Counted from the first letter of the stretch, positions 51,428-60,327 are shown. The stretch: DNA of 64,000 nt from M30B80 sp965656935 (GCA_965656935.1 CBFHMG010000003.1:124001-188000), one strand, 5' to 3'. A program made the numbers and translations. Notes: a model not told the origin generated them from the letters alone.

Positions 51428-52378
51428 TTAGGCGTCGCCATCAAGCTCGGCGAGGTATTTTTCGGCATCAAGGGCCGCCATGCAGCCCATTCCCGCGCTG
51501 GTGACCGCTTGGCGGTAGACATCATCGGTCAGATCGCCTGCCGCAAACACACCCTTGATCGAGGTGCGTGTGGTGCCTGGTTCCACCTTCACATAGCCAC
51601 CATTTTGCAGCTCGAGCTGGTCTTTGATCAACTCGCTTGCAGGGGCATGACCGATTGCCACAAAGAAGCCTTTGCAGGGAATCTCGGTAATCGCGCCTGT
51701 TTCGACATGTTTGGCACGCACCGCTTCAACGCCGCGCGGATTGTCGCCGCCGACCACCTCATCGATGGAGTGATCCCACAGGATTTCCACCTTCGGGTTC
51801 TTAAAGAGACGTTCCTGCATGATTTTCTCGGCGCGCAGGCTGTCGCGGCGGTGCACAAGCGTAACCTTGGAAGCGAAATTCGTCAGAAACAGCGCCTCTT
51901 CTACGGCGGTGTTGCCGCCGCCGATCACGACAACCTCTTGTCCACGATAGAAAAAACCGTCGCAGGTGGCGCAGGCCGAGACGCCAAAGCCTTTGAAATG
52001 TTCCTCAGAAGGAAGGCCAAGCCATTTGGCCTGTGCGCCTGTGCAAAGAACAATCGCATCGGCGGTATAGGTCGTGCCTGTATCGCCTTTCGCGGTAAAG
52101 GGGCGGTTCTGAAGATCAAGGCTTGTGATATGGTCCGAGATGATCTCGGTGCCCATTTCGCGGGCATGGCTTTCCATGCGCACCATAAGATCGGGGCCCA
52201 TAACGCTTGCATCACCTGGCCAGTTTTCAACATCGGTCGTGATGGTCAGCTGCCCGCCTGGCTGGATGCCTTGCACAAGGATCGGCTCCAGCATCGCGCG
52301 GCTGGCGTAAACAGCGGCCGTATAACCAGCAGGGCCGGAGCCGATGATCAAAAGGCGGGTATGTCGGGTCTCGGACAT
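51428..52378 (-). CDS. trxB: Thioredoxin reductase
   Basis: 316 residues. FAD/NADPH flavoprotein reducing thioredoxin. FAD-binding GSGPAG at 13-18, redox-active CATC with C136 and C139, NADPH-binding GGGNTAVEEAL near 157-167, and the C-terminal FAAGDLTDDVYRQ. ATG at 52378 behind AAGGA; the open frame upstream crosses the divergent regulator's promoter and is not coding. Confidence 0.96.
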   Translation of the reverse strand: MSETRHTRLLIIGSGPAGYTAAVYASRAMLEPILVQGIQPGGQLTITTDVENWPGDASVMGPDLMVRMESHAREMGTEIISDHITSLDLQNRPFTAKGDTGTTYTADAIVLCTGAQAKWLGLPSEEHFKGFGVSACATCDGFFYRGQEVVVIGGGNTAVEEALFLTNFASKVTLVHRRDSLRAEKIMQERLFKNPKVEILWDHSIDEVVGGDNPRGVEAVRAKHVETGAITEIPCKGFFVAIGHAPASELIKDQLELQNGGYVKVEPGTTRTSIKGVFAAGDLTDDVYRQAVTSAGMGCMAALDAEKYLAELDGDA

Positions 52379-52473
52379 GGCAGTGTTCCTTGCATCTTGC
52401 GCAGGCCCCATGACCCGCGCGACGTAACTATGGGCTTTCCTCGGATATAGCCACCTGTCCTCCGAGTGGAAAG

Positions 52474-52500
52474 CCCTGCGAGAGCCTTGCATTCGCAGGG
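52474..52500. repeat. Inverted repeat in trxB-lrp intergenic region
   Basis: CCCTGCGA (52474-52481), 11 bases, TCGCAGGG (52493-52500). A perfect 8-bp dyad about 95 bases from each of the divergent starts. It could be an operator for the Lrp-type regulator or an mRNA leader hairpin. Confidence 0.45.
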
Positions 52501-52592
52501 TTCCTATTCCATATATTGCGCAGTTCTGAAATAAAGTTGCGCAACGGACCCGCGTGTTGATTATTTCTGAAAACCCTTGGAGAGTGACCAAT

Positions 52593-53096
52593 ATGTCAAC
52601 GAGCAAACTCGACCCGATTGACCGCAAGATTCTGGCCGAGCTTCAGGATGACGGGCGCATGACCAATGTGGAACTTGCCAAACGGGTTGGTATCTCTGCG
52701 CCACCTTGCTTGCGCCGTGTGCGCACCTTGGAAGAGGCGGGGTATATCAAGGGCTATCACGCTGAGGTCGATGCGCGCCAATTGGGATTCGAAGTGCAGG
52801 TATTTGCCATGGTCGGGCTTCATAGCCAAGCCGAGGCTGATCTTGTCGCGTTCGAGGAGCGTTGCGGGTCATGGCCCTTTGTTCGGGAATGTCACATGCT
52901 CAACGGGGAGATCGATTTCATCCTCAAATGCGTGGCGCCTGATTTATCGACCTTCCAAAGCTTTCTGACTGAACATCTGACATCGGCTCCGAATGTGGCC
53001 AGTGTGCGCACATCTTTGGTGATCCGTGGTGCCAAGGATGAACCGGGCGTGCCCTTTGATGTCATGGAAGAGCGCTTGAGCCGCGCAGCAACCTGA
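52593..53096 (+). CDS. Lrp/AsnC family transcriptional regulator
   Basis: 167 residues. N-terminal helix-turn-helix (DPIDRKILAELQDDGRMTNVELAKRVGIS, recognisable by LDxxDxxIL..L and NVELAKRVGISAPPCLRRV) and a C-terminal RAM/AsnC ligand-binding domain. Amino-acid-responsive octameric regulators. It is divergent from trxB, so it may control it or itself. ATG at 52593 chosen with GGAG nine bases upstream. Confidence 0.92.
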   Translation: MSTSKLDPIDRKILAELQDDGRMTNVELAKRVGISAPPCLRRVRTLEEAGYIKGYHAEVDARQLGFEVQVFAMVGLHSQAEADLVAFEERCGSWPFVRECHMLNGEIDFILKCVAPDLSTFQSFLTEHLTSAPNVASVRTSLVIRGAKDEPGVPFDVMEERLSRAAT

Positions 53097-53127
53097 TCGC
53101 AAAATCTCTGTCGTCTAAATGAAAGAA

Positions 53128-53146
53128 GGCGGCCATTCTGGCCGCC
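53128..53146. terminator. Bidirectional terminator between lrp and the small gene
   Basis: GGCGGCC-ATTCT-GGCCGCC, a 7-bp perfect stem; minus-strand readers see TTCTTTC after it, plus-strand readers see CCTT. Confidence 0.7.
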
Positions 53147-53173
53147 CCTTCGCAAGCATTCGCTTGTTCTAAA

Positions 53174-53308
53174 TTAGCTGGCTTGTTGAAATTCTTCCAA
53201 CGCGACCTCTTCGCGGCGTTTTGCGCGCAGCTCACGGGCCCACGGCATCTCGATTTGGTCCTTCTTGGATTCTTCCAAAACTGCCTGCATCCAACGACGT
53301 GTTTTCAT
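53174..53308 (-). CDS. Small basic protein of 44 residues, conserved-looking
   Basis: The minus strand encodes MKTRRWMQAVLEESKK, then QIEMPWARELRAKRREEVA and ends FQQAS. An AGGAA lies eight bases before the ATG and a hairpin terminator 28 bases after the stop, so this looks like a complete monocistronic gene. The MPWARxxRxxxR segment recalls short, highly charged proteins annotated as hypothetical in Rhodobacteraceae. No function known. Confidence 0.7.
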   Translation of the reverse strand: MKTRRWMQAVLEESKKDQIEMPWARELRAKRREEVALEEFQQAS

Positions 53309-53598
53309 TGTCTTGTTCCTATTCAACTGCTGAGCGACCATTCGGTCTTTTGTTTCTGACTTGCAGATAATTTGCTTCAGCTTTCAGGCAGTCTTGCGAC
53401 CAAGATCATAATATTCGGTAAATACTTGGGGCATTTCTGTGGCGATCATTCCGCCTTATTTTACGGGTATTTTATGAAAATTTTCGAGGTTGGCGTGATG
53501 CGATTGGGGCAAGCCCGTGGCGCGGTCTGCCGCCAAGGTGCCGCAATCTTTCGCGGGACTTCGCCAAGTTGGGCATCTTTGCCCGAATCTGGCCACCC
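53309..53598. other. 290-base region without a supported gene
   Basis: A/T-rich upstream half, likely the promoter of the 44-residue gene. An open plus-strand frame (53372-53602) has no ribosome site or recognisable homology and I do not call it. It contains CATCTTTGCCCGAATCT (53574-53590) and AAATACTTGGGG near 53420, pieces of an intergenic motif seen elsewhere in the window. Confidence 0.5.
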
Positions 53599-54375
53599 CT
53601 AGAGTCGAATCGCCGAGATCAGACGACCGTAATCCGCTTCCTTGCGATGCACGGAGCGGCGGAACGAAAAGAAGCGGGTATCATCGGAATAAGTGCAGTG
53701 CCGCGTCCATTCCGCATCCCCGATGCCTGCGGCGCGCAGGCGCATTAAACCATAGGCTGGAAGATCGAACATATATTTCCCCGCCTCTTTGCCATTTGCA
53801 AAGAAGCGCGCATTGTCAGGGTCATCATCATAGAAGCGCTCGAAAAACTCCTCGCCGACTTCATAGGTGGCTTGGCTGATCGAGGGGCCGATTGTAGCAT
53901 AAATATTCTCGCGCGTCGCGCCAAGCGCGATCATTTGATCGATGGTTTGGTCCAAGACGCCATCCAGTGCACCGCGCCAGCCTGCATGGGCTGCTCCGAT
54001 GACGCGGGCTTTCGTATCGGCAAAAAGGACGGGCTGGCAATCGGCGGTCAAAATCGCAATCGCTGTGCCGGGGGTGGCAGTGACTAGGCCGTCCGCCTTC
54101 GGTTTGGTGGCGGGTTGCTCCGTGTCGGCCACAACCACATCGGCGGAATGGGTCTGGTGGATGGTAAAGAGCCGCTCAATCGGCACCTCCATCGCATCGG
54201 CCACGCGTTGCCTGTTGGTCTCCACAATCCCTGCCTGATCAGAGGAGCCTGGCCCGCAATTCAACCCTTCAAATATGCCTGATGATGCGCCACCGCGACG
54301 GGTGAAAAACCCGTGATGCGTTCCCTCAAGCAAAGGCGAGGAGATCATTTCCAGTTTGAGAGAGTGTGGGCACAT
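53599..54375 (-). CDS. pgeF: PgeF (YfiH/laccase-domain) peptidoglycan editing factor
   Basis: 258 residues. The multicopper polyphenol oxidoreductase-like fold of YfiH/PgeF: HGFFTRRGGASSGIFEGLNCG at 21-41, TADCQPVLFAD and AAHAGWRGAL with the metal-binding C and H, and GPSISQ. PgeF removes misplaced L-Ser in peptidoglycan precursors (shown in E. coli). Seven bases after the methyltransferase gene. The upstream ATG is used; one nine codons on is possible. Confidence 0.92.
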   Translation of the reverse strand: MCPHSLKLEMISSPLLEGTHHGFFTRRGGASSGIFEGLNCGPGSSDQAGIVETNRQRVADAMEVPIERLFTIHQTHSADVVVADTEQPATKPKADGLVTATPGTAIAILTADCQPVLFADTKARVIGAAHAGWRGALDGVLDQTIDQMIALGATRENIYATIGPSISQATYEVGEEFFERFYDDDPDNARFFANGKEAGKYMFDLPAYGLMRLRAAGIGDAEWTRHCTYSDDTRFFSFRRSVHRKEADYGRLISAIRL

Positions 54376-54382
54376 GGTCTCG

Positions 54383-55447
54383 CTACACGTCTAGGGCAGG
54401 GGGCAGGGGAGTGGAGGCTGGCGTCAGGGCGAGCACTTTAAACAGGTTCCCCATTTCTTCGGGATGGGTCAACCGCCTATGTGCGGCGATATGGGTATTC
54501 AGGGCTTCGCCACTTAGGGCCGCGGCCAGCGTTTGCGCGCGTTGCGTGATGCCGAGACGTTCCAGAAACACGCCCTGCGCTGTGAGCTTCGAGGCCCGCG
54601 CGGGCTGTGCGGCCTGTGCCAAAGGCCCGAAGGCTACATGGGCGGTCAGATCAACAAGGCCCGGCTCTTCCAGCGGGTCGGTATAGGCATGGGTTTTGAC
54701 AGCCTGAAAGGTGTTTTCGCGGCTCAGCGCATCGCCATAATCGATGATCAAACCCGCGCCACCATGGTCGGCAATCCTGCGCCCGATATCTTCTGCGATC
54801 GCCTCGGAGGCGGGGTTGAGCTCGATGATCTGCCCCTCTTCCGTGTCGGCAAGCCGGTGCTGGAGGGGCGGGATGGCGCCTTCTGGGCCAAGGCCCCAAT
54901 GCAGCGCCCCGTCTTTTGCGCCAATCAGACGCTCGCGCCATGCGTTCCCGCTGCGCTGGAATTGCCGAATGGGCAGGGCATCGAAGAACTCGTTGGCGAC
55001 AAGGAACAGCGGGCCTTCGGGCAAATCGGCGACGGATAGGTGATGGGTGATGTCATGCCCCTGCAAAGCCTTACTTTGGGCCTTTTGCAAGATTGGCGAG
55101 GCCTCTATCAGATGAAGCTGCATCGCATCATGGAAGCCCTGCACAGCTGCTGTTGCGCGCAAGATATCTGCCATCAAGGTGCCACGGCCTGGGCCAAGCT
55201 CGGCCAGATAAAAGGGCTTGGGCGCGCCTTGGTCCAGCCAGACTTGCGCCAGCCACAGCCCGATCACCTCGCCAAACATCTGGGAAATCTCGGGCGCGGT
55301 GATGAAATCGCCCTTTGCCCCGACCGAGCTTTGTGTCGTGTAATAGCCATGCTTTGGGTGCAGCAGGCACTCGGCCATATATTCAGCGACATTCAGCGGG
55401 CCGGACTGTTCGATCCGCCGCAGCAAGGACTCCTTCAGCGCCGTCAT
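54383..55447 (-). CDS. SAM-dependent methyltransferase, MidA/NDUFAF7 family
   Basis: 354 residues. HPKHGYYTTQSSVGAKGDFITAPEISQMFGE near 30-59 and AELGPGRGTLMADILRA near 82-98 (SAM motif E/DxGxGxG) identify the family. NDUFAF7 methylates an arginine of a complex I subunit in mitochondria; bacterial members may do likewise, but this is by analogy only. Translated between lgt (four-base overlap) and pgeF. Confidence 0.92.
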   Translation of the reverse strand: MTALKESLLRRIEQSGPLNVAEYMAECLLHPKHGYYTTQSSVGAKGDFITAPEISQMFGEVIGLWLAQVWLDQGAPKPFYLAELGPGRGTLMADILRATAAVQGFHDAMQLHLIEASPILQKAQSKALQGHDITHHLSVADLPEGPLFLVANEFFDALPIRQFQRSGNAWRERLIGAKDGALHWGLGPEGAIPPLQHRLADTEEGQIIELNPASEAIAEDIGRRIADHGGAGLIIDYGDALSRENTFQAVKTHAYTDPLEEPGLVDLTAHVAFGPLAQAAQPARASKLTAQGVFLERLGITQRAQTLAAALSGEALNTHIAAHRRLTHPEEMGNLFKVLALTPASTPLPPALDV

Positions 55448-56355
55448 CGCGCCGCCCGTCTGACATAGATAATCAGCGCAATCCCCATCAGCAGCATCGG
55501 CAGCGACAGGATTTGCCCCATCGTCAATCCGACTGTGTCACTCATCCAGATTGCATAGCCACGCGGATGGTTTTCAAAGAATTGCAGATCAGGTTGGCGG
55601 AAATATTCAACGATGAACCGTGACAGCCCATAGCCCGCAAAGAACAGCCCAATGGTCTGGCCCGGAATTTTCAGCCAACCACGGCGATACACCAGCCAAA
55701 GCAGAATCGCGAAAAGGATCAGGCCCTCAAGGGCGGCCTCATAGAGTTGTGACGGGTGACGTGCGCAGAGCGTTTGCCAAGCCCGCTCGATCAAGCCCTC
55801 AGGGCCGGGGCAGGTTTGGGCGGCCTCTCCGGGGAAGATCACACCCCATGGCATATCTGTGGGGCGGCCCCATAATTCGGCATTGATGAAATTGGCGATA
55901 CGGCCAAAAAACAGCCCCGGTGCGGCTGACATGGCCACGGCATCCCCGAGGCTGAGCGCGGGGATATTATTGAGCCGCGCAAAGCCGTATCCCGCGACGA
56001 CAACGCCTAAAAGGCCGCCGTGAAAGGCCATGCCGCCTTGCCAGACTTTCAGGATATCGATCGGGTTTTGCAGGTAATAGGCGGGCTGATAAAACAGCAC
56101 AAAGCCAAGCCGCCCCCCCAAGATCACCCCGAGGATCATCCAAGTCAGAAGCGACTCGACCTGTTCCTTGGTCATGGGGGGGGTGTTGTCGCGCCACAGA
56201 TCGGCCCGCGCCATCAGCCTGACCACCAGCCACCATGCCAGCAGCAGGCCCGCGATATAGGCCAGCGCATACCACCGCAGCGCAAACTCGAACCCGCCTA
56301 TCGAGATCGCGAAAATCTCGGGCGAGAGGTCGGGAAAGGGGATCGCGGTGTTCAT
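55444..56355 (-). CDS. lgt: Prolipoprotein diacylglyceryl transferase
   Basis: 303 residues. Inner-membrane enzyme with about seven membrane segments. The Lgt signature GRIANFINAELWGRP near 150-164 and the GGMAFHGGLLG loop (about 106-116) are present. Adds diacylglycerol to the lipobox cysteine of prolipoproteins. First gene of lgt-midA-pgeF; ATG at 56355. Confidence 0.96.
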   Translation of the reverse strand: MNTAIPFPDLSPEIFAISIGGFEFALRWYALAYIAGLLLAWWLVVRLMARADLWRDNTPPMTKEQVESLLTWMILGVILGGRLGFVLFYQPAYYLQNPIDILKVWQGGMAFHGGLLGVVVAGYGFARLNNIPALSLGDAVAMSAAPGLFFGRIANFINAELWGRPTDMPWGVIFPGEAAQTCPGPEGLIERAWQTLCARHPSQLYEAALEGLILFAILLWLVYRRGWLKIPGQTIGLFFAGYGLSRFIVEYFRQPDLQFFENHPRGYAIWMSDTVGLTMGQILSLPMLLMGIALIIYVRRAAR

Positions 56356-56464
56356 GGGCGCTCCGAATGAAGATTTACCGCTTGGATGATTGGGGGATGC
56401 GGCGATGTCAACCTTGATGCAGGCGCAAAGCTACCCCATATAAGGGTCAGCAAAAGAGGAGCAC

Positions 56465-56716
56465 ATGATGCAGACCCGCAATAAAATCATGGAAGATATC
56501 GGTCAATTGATGACCAACGCCATGGGCGTGGCGCAAGGTGCCAAGGATGAAGCCGAAAACGCGATGAAATCCATGATGGATCGCTGGCTGGCCGATCGTG
56601 ATTTCGTCACCCGCGATGAATTCGACGCGGTGCGTGCAATGGCGCAAAAAGCCCGCGAGGAGAATGAGGCTTTGAAGGCCCGTCTCGACGCTCTGGAAAC
56701 CAAGCCTAAAAAATAA
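56465..56716 (+). CDS. ubiK: UbiK-like accessory factor (BMFP/DUF526)
   Basis: 83-residue coiled-coil protein (MMQTRNKIMEDIGQLMTNAMG, FVTRDEFDAVRAMAQKAREE, ALKARLDALE). Membrane-fusogenic, oligomeric UbiK family; supports ubiquinone synthesis in aerobic proteobacteria. AGAGGAG is close to two tandem ATGs (56465, 56468); the second has the better spacing. Divergent from lgt. Confidence 0.85.
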   Translation: MMQTRNKIMEDIGQLMTNAMGVAQGAKDEAENAMKSMMDRWLADRDFVTRDEFDAVRAMAQKAREENEALKARLDALETKPKK

Positions 56717-56739
56717 TCTTCGCCTCAGCGCAGAATAAG

Positions 56740-56763
56740 CGGGCGCTTTGGCGCCCGTTTTTT
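56740..56763 (+). terminator. Terminator of the ubiK-like gene
   Basis: CGGGCGC, loop TTTG, GCGCCCG (56740-56757) followed by six T residues, 23 bases after the stop. Confidence 0.95.
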
Positions 56764-57066
56764 GTTTCTGCAGTCCAGACCTGCCGACCCGTCCTTTGAT
56801 GGAAACCCTGTGCGCTTGGGGATAAGTTTTCACAGCGCCGCAGAATAATGCACAGCACCCAAAATCTTGTGGACAGATGCCGTGCCAAACACGATTTGCA
56901 GTGCCGTCATCAAAATATCGCTTTACAGGTGGCTCAAGTCGCATCACCATATTTGGTATGGGGTCGGGCTGTTCCGGCGACCCATGGTAGATGCACCCAG
57001 CCATTGGTGGGCGTCTTGGAGCGATAACCGAGGCCCCGCACGGCTGCCAACAAAGAGGCCTGGGCA
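56764..57066 (+). other. 303-base leader region before the YbjN-like gene
   Basis: No gene of its own. It carries CCATA-TTTGG-TATGG (about 56947-56961) and GGGTCG ... CGACCC (about 56964-56986) as successive hairpins, together with TTGTGGACA near 56873 that resembles a DnaA box with mismatches. The hairpins could be a structured 5' leader; I cannot assign them to a known riboswitch. Confidence 0.4.
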
Positions 57067-57570
57067 ATGTCGCTATCCGAAGAATATCTAGACGTCGATG
57101 ATCTCCATCCCATTGATATCGTAGAAAATCTGGCCACGCGCCATGAATGGGATTTTGATCGTGTCGCTGATGACCAGATCGCCATGGCGATTGAAGGTCA
57201 GTGGCGCACCTATTCCATCACATTGGCTTGGTCTGCCTATGACGAAACGCTGCGCATGATTTGCACCTTCGAAATGGAGCCACCCGAGGATAGCCTGCCA
57301 AAGCTCTATGAAGTGCTGAACCTGACCAATGACAAATGTTGGGCGGGGGCTTTCAGCTATTGGCTCGAACAGCGCTTGATGGTCTATCGCTACGGTCTGG
57401 TCCTTGCGGGCGATCAATTGGCAAGCCCCGAGCAGATCGGTTGCATGGTCGAGACAGCCGTGATTGCGGCCGAGCGCTATTATCCCGCCTTCCAATTGGC
57501 ATGCTGGGGCAACGAGACGCCGCAGCAAGCGATGCAGGTCGCCATTGCAGAGACCTACGGTCGCGCCTAA
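57067..57570 (+). CDS. YbjN domain-containing protein
   Basis: 167 residues. LHPIDIVENLATRHEWDFDRVADDQIAMAIEGQWRTYSI, then MICTFEM.PPE and CWAGAFSYWLEQRLMVYRYGL fit the YbjN sensory/type III chaperone-like fold. Function unknown; YbjN in E. coli influences motility and stress. Preceded by an AAAGAGGCCTG region; 31 bases before proC. Confidence 0.85.
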   Translation: MSLSEEYLDVDDLHPIDIVENLATRHEWDFDRVADDQIAMAIEGQWRTYSITLAWSAYDETLRMICTFEMEPPEDSLPKLYEVLNLTNDKCWAGAFSYWLEQRLMVYRYGLVLAGDQLASPEQIGCMVETAVIAAERYYPAFQLACWGNETPQQAMQVAIAETYGRA

Positions 57571-57601
57571 CCTGAGCCCGAGTTAAACCTCGGGAGGCAG
57601 G

Positions 57602-58414
57602 ATGAATTTCGACGACGTGAAACGCCGCGGTCTGGTGATGCTGGGCTGTGGCAAGATGGGATCGGCCATGTTGCAGGGCTGGTTGGGGCGTGGTCTTGCT
57701 CCAAGCTCGGTCCATGTGATTGACCCCTATCCATCGGATTGGCTGCTGGCACAGGGCGTGCTGATCAACAAGGCCCCGCCTGATGATGCAGCCGTGGTCG
57801 TGGTGGCCGTGAAGCCGCAAATGATGATCGAGGCTTTGCCCCAGATCGCCCGTTTTGGCGGCGGTGGAAGCCTGATTATCTCGGTCGCGGCAGGTACGCC
57901 GATTTCCTTTTTCGAAGAGCATCTTGGCCCAGATAGCCGCGTGATCCGTTCCATGCCGAATACGCCTGCGGCTGTTGGCAAAGGGATCACGGCGATTGTC
58001 GGGAATGTTGCGGTCAGCACCTCTGATCTGGAACTGGCCTCCTCCCTGCTGGAGGCGGTCGGTCAGGTTGTGCAACTGGACAATGAAGACCAGATTGATG
58101 CAGTTACAGGCGTGTCTGGCTCGGGCCCTGCCTATATCTTCTATATGATTGACGCGCTTGCGGCCGCAGCCCGCGCGGAAGGCTTGCCGGCAGATATGGC
58201 GATGCAACTGGCCAAGGCCACGGTTGCGGGGGCGGGTGCATTGGCCGAAGACGCGCCTGAGACGCCCGAGCAATTGCGCATCAATGTCACCTCGCCCAAT
58301 GGCACGACGCAGGCGGGGCTTGAGGTCTTGATGGATAAGGACAGCGGGCTTGCCCCTCTGATCCGTCGCACCGTCGGGGCGGCGGCCAACCGCTCCCGTG
58401 AATTGAAGGGCTGA
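57602..58414 (+). CDS. proC: Pyrroline-5-carboxylate reductase
   Basis: 270 residues. Last step of proline synthesis, NAD(P)H-dependent. LGCGKMGSAM at 14-23, VAVKPQMM near 68-75, RSMPNTPAAVGKG near 116-128, VSGSGPAYIFY near 166-176 and the signature SPNGTTQAGLE near 231-241 are complete. The closely spaced ybjN, proC, csaA and dehydrogenase genes could form an operon. Confidence 0.96.
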   Translation: MNFDDVKRRGLVMLGCGKMGSAMLQGWLGRGLAPSSVHVIDPYPSDWLLAQGVLINKAPPDDAAVVVVAVKPQMMIEALPQIARFGGGGSLIISVAAGTPISFFEEHLGPDSRVIRSMPNTPAAVGKGITAIVGNVAVSTSDLELASSLLEAVGQVVQLDNEDQIDAVTGVSGSGPAYIFYMIDALAAAARAEGLPADMAMQLAKATVAGAGALAEDAPETPEQLRINVTSPNGTTQAGLEVLMDKDSGLAPLIRRTVGAAANRSRELKG

Positions 58415-58417
58415 GCG

Positions 58418-58750
58418 ATGATTGGCTTTGATGACTTCATGAAGGTCGATATCCGCGTGGGCACCGTGACCCATGCCGAAGCCTTCCCCGAGGCGCGCAA
58501 GCCTGCGATCAAGCTCTGGGTTGATTACGGGGGTGAGATCGGGGTCAAGAAAAGCTCGGCCCAGATCACGGTGCATTATTCCCCCGAGGATTTGATTGGC
58601 AGGCAGGTGATGGGTGTGGTGAATTTCCCGCCCCGCCAAATCGGGCCTTTCATGTCCGAGGCCTTGGTGCTCGGGCTGCATGATGCCGAGGGGGCGGTTG
58701 TTTTGATCGCGCCCGATACACCCGTTCCCGATGGCGCAAGGATGGCCTGA
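58418..58750 (+). CDS. csaA: CsaA-type tRNA-binding protein
   Basis: 110 residues. OB-fold homologous to the C-terminal tRNA-binding domain of MetRS/Arc1p: FDDFMKVDIRVGTVTHAE at the start and RQVMGVVNFPPRQIGPFMSEALVLG. CsaA is described as a dimeric secretion chaperone or tRNA-binding protein. Three bases after proC. Confidence 0.9.
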   Translation: MIGFDDFMKVDIRVGTVTHAEAFPEARKPAIKLWVDYGGEIGVKKSSAQITVHYSPEDLIGRQVMGVVNFPPRQIGPFMSEALVLGLHDAEGAVVLIAPDTPVPDGARMA

Positions 58751-58751
58751 T

Positions 58752-59699
58752 ATGAAATTGCTGATTTCCCGCCGCTTGCCTGACAGCGTGATGGCCGAGG
58801 CGGAAGCGCGGTTCGAAGTAACGACCCGTTCAACGACCAAACCTATGGGCCATGAGGAAGCGGTTGCGGGTTTGCGTGAGTATGACGTGGTTCTGCCGAC
58901 CTTGGGCGATGCCTTTCGCGCCGCCGCTTTTGAGGCCGCGCCAGACCCACGCTGCAAGCTGCTGGCGAATTTCGGTGTCGGGTATAACCATATCGATGTG
59001 GATGCCGCCCGCGAAGCCGGGGTTGCTGTCACTAATACGCCCGGTGCTGTGACAGATGCCACGGCTGACATCGCTATGACGCTGATCTTGATGACCGCGC
59101 GCCGCGCTGGCGAGGGCGAGCGGATGGTGCGAGCTGGCAAATGGGAGGGCTGGCACCCGACCCAGATGCTTGGCCTGCATCTCAGCGGCAAGACGGTCTG
59201 TGTGATCGGAATGGGCCGCATCGGTCAGGCCATCGCGCGGCGCTGCCATTTCGGCTTTGGCTGCCGCATTGTTTATGCCAACCGCTCGGCCAAGGATATG
59301 GAGTTTCCTGCCGAGCAGATGCAGCTTCTGGACGCGATAGGCGCGGCGGATGTGGTTGTACTGGCGACACCTGGCGGGGCTGAGACCCACCATTTATTCG
59401 GCAAGGATGCTTTGGCCGCGATGCAGCCCCATGCGATCATGGTCAATATCTCGCGCGGGGATGTGGTGGATGAACAAGCCCTTGTTGCCGCCTTGGAGGC
59501 AGGGCAGATCGCCGGCGCTGGCCTTGATGTTTATGAATTCGAGCCCGCGCTGCCTGAGGCTTTGACCCGAAGGGAAAATGTCACCCTCCTGCCGCATCTG
59601 GGCACAGCCGCCCTAGAGGTGCGTGAGGATATGGGGCGCTTGGCGCTGGCCAATATCATCGCCTTTGCAGAAGGGCAGGAATTGCCAAATCCGGTGTGA
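58752..59699 (+). CDS. D-2-hydroxyacid dehydrogenase (GyaR/GhrB-like)
   Basis: 315 residues. NAD-dependent fold: substrate-side NFGVGYNHIDVDAA near 75-88, GMGRIGQAIAR near 154-164, ISRGDVVDE near 236-244 with the catalytic Arg, E in YEFEP and H in LPHLGTA. Closest in type to glyoxylate/hydroxypyruvate reductases. ATG at 58752, one base after the csaA stop. Confidence 0.92.
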   Translation: MKLLISRRLPDSVMAEAEARFEVTTRSTTKPMGHEEAVAGLREYDVVLPTLGDAFRAAAFEAAPDPRCKLLANFGVGYNHIDVDAAREAGVAVTNTPGAVTDATADIAMTLILMTARRAGEGERMVRAGKWEGWHPTQMLGLHLSGKTVCVIGMGRIGQAIARRCHFGFGCRIVYANRSAKDMEFPAEQMQLLDAIGAADVVVLATPGGAETHHLFGKDALAAMQPHAIMVNISRGDVVDEQALVAALEAGQIAGAGLDVYEFEPALPEALTRRENVTLLPHLGTAALEVREDMGRLALANIIAFAEGQELPNPV

Positions 59700-59745
59700 A
59701 CTGGGCGCACTCGTTCCTCTTTGATGCTTGGGGCAGGCTTGCGCC

Positions 59746-60327
59746 TTAGCGGTCGCCTGTGGCTTCGCGCCAGTGGGTGCGGCAGAGCGATACATAGCGG
59801 TCATTGCCCCCCACTTCGATCTGCGCCCCTTGCGTGACGGCATTGCCATGCTCATCGGTGCGGATCACCATGGTGGCCTTCTTGCCGCAATGGCAAATGG
59901 TGCGCACTTCACGCATTTCATCGGCCAGCGCCAGCAATGCCGCAGAGCCCGGAAACAGCTCGCCCTGAAAATCAACGCGTAGGCCATAGCACATCACAGG
60001 CGTGTTCAGATCATCCACGGCGCGGGCCAGTTGCCAGACCTGATCCTTGGTCATCCATTGGGCTTCATCCACCAAGACACAGGCACAAGGGCCTTGGTCC
60101 AAACGGGCTTTGATCTTGGCAAAAAGATCATCGCTTTGGGTATAGGTATCGGCCTCGGCCTTGATGCCAATGCGGCTGCCAATGCTGCCCGTCCCTGCAC
60201 GATCATCGAAATTGGCGGTCAACAGATAGGTCTGCATCCCGCGCTCGATATAGTTATAGGATGCCTGAAGCAGCAGGGTCGATTTGCCCGCATTCATGGT
60301 AGAGTAGTTGAAGTATAGTTTTGCCAT
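59746..60327 (-). CDS. tdk: Thymidine kinase
   Basis: 193 residues, type II TK. STMNAGKST at 9-17 is the P-loop, DEAQWM near 88-93 the Walker B, then FPGSAALLALADEMREV, the zinc ligands in TICHCGKK and CRTH, and EVGGNDRYVSLC. Phosphorylates thymidine and deoxyuridine in pyrimidine salvage. ATG at 60327 (MAKLYFNYS); three or twelve further codons are possible. Confidence 0.95.
   Translation of the reverse strand: MAKLYFNYSTMNAGKSTLLLQASYNYIERGMQTYLLTANFDDRAGTGSIGSRIGIKAEADTYTQSDDLFAKIKARLDQGPCACVLVDEAQWMTKDQVWQLARAVDDLNTPVMCYGLRVDFQGELFPGSAALLALADEMREVRTICHCGKKATMVIRTDEHGNAVTQGAQIEVGGNDRYVSLCRTHWREATGDR

Noticed and set aside
53372..53602. 76-codon open frame before pgeF
   Set aside because: No ribosome site, no resemblance, and it overlaps A/T-rich promoter sequence of the small gene.
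56800..56890. Replication origin suggested by DnaA-box-like sequences (TTGTGGACA; GGGATAAG)
   Set aside because: Only loose single matches, no A/T-rich unwinding region and no origin-linked genes such as dnaA, hemE or parAB nearby.
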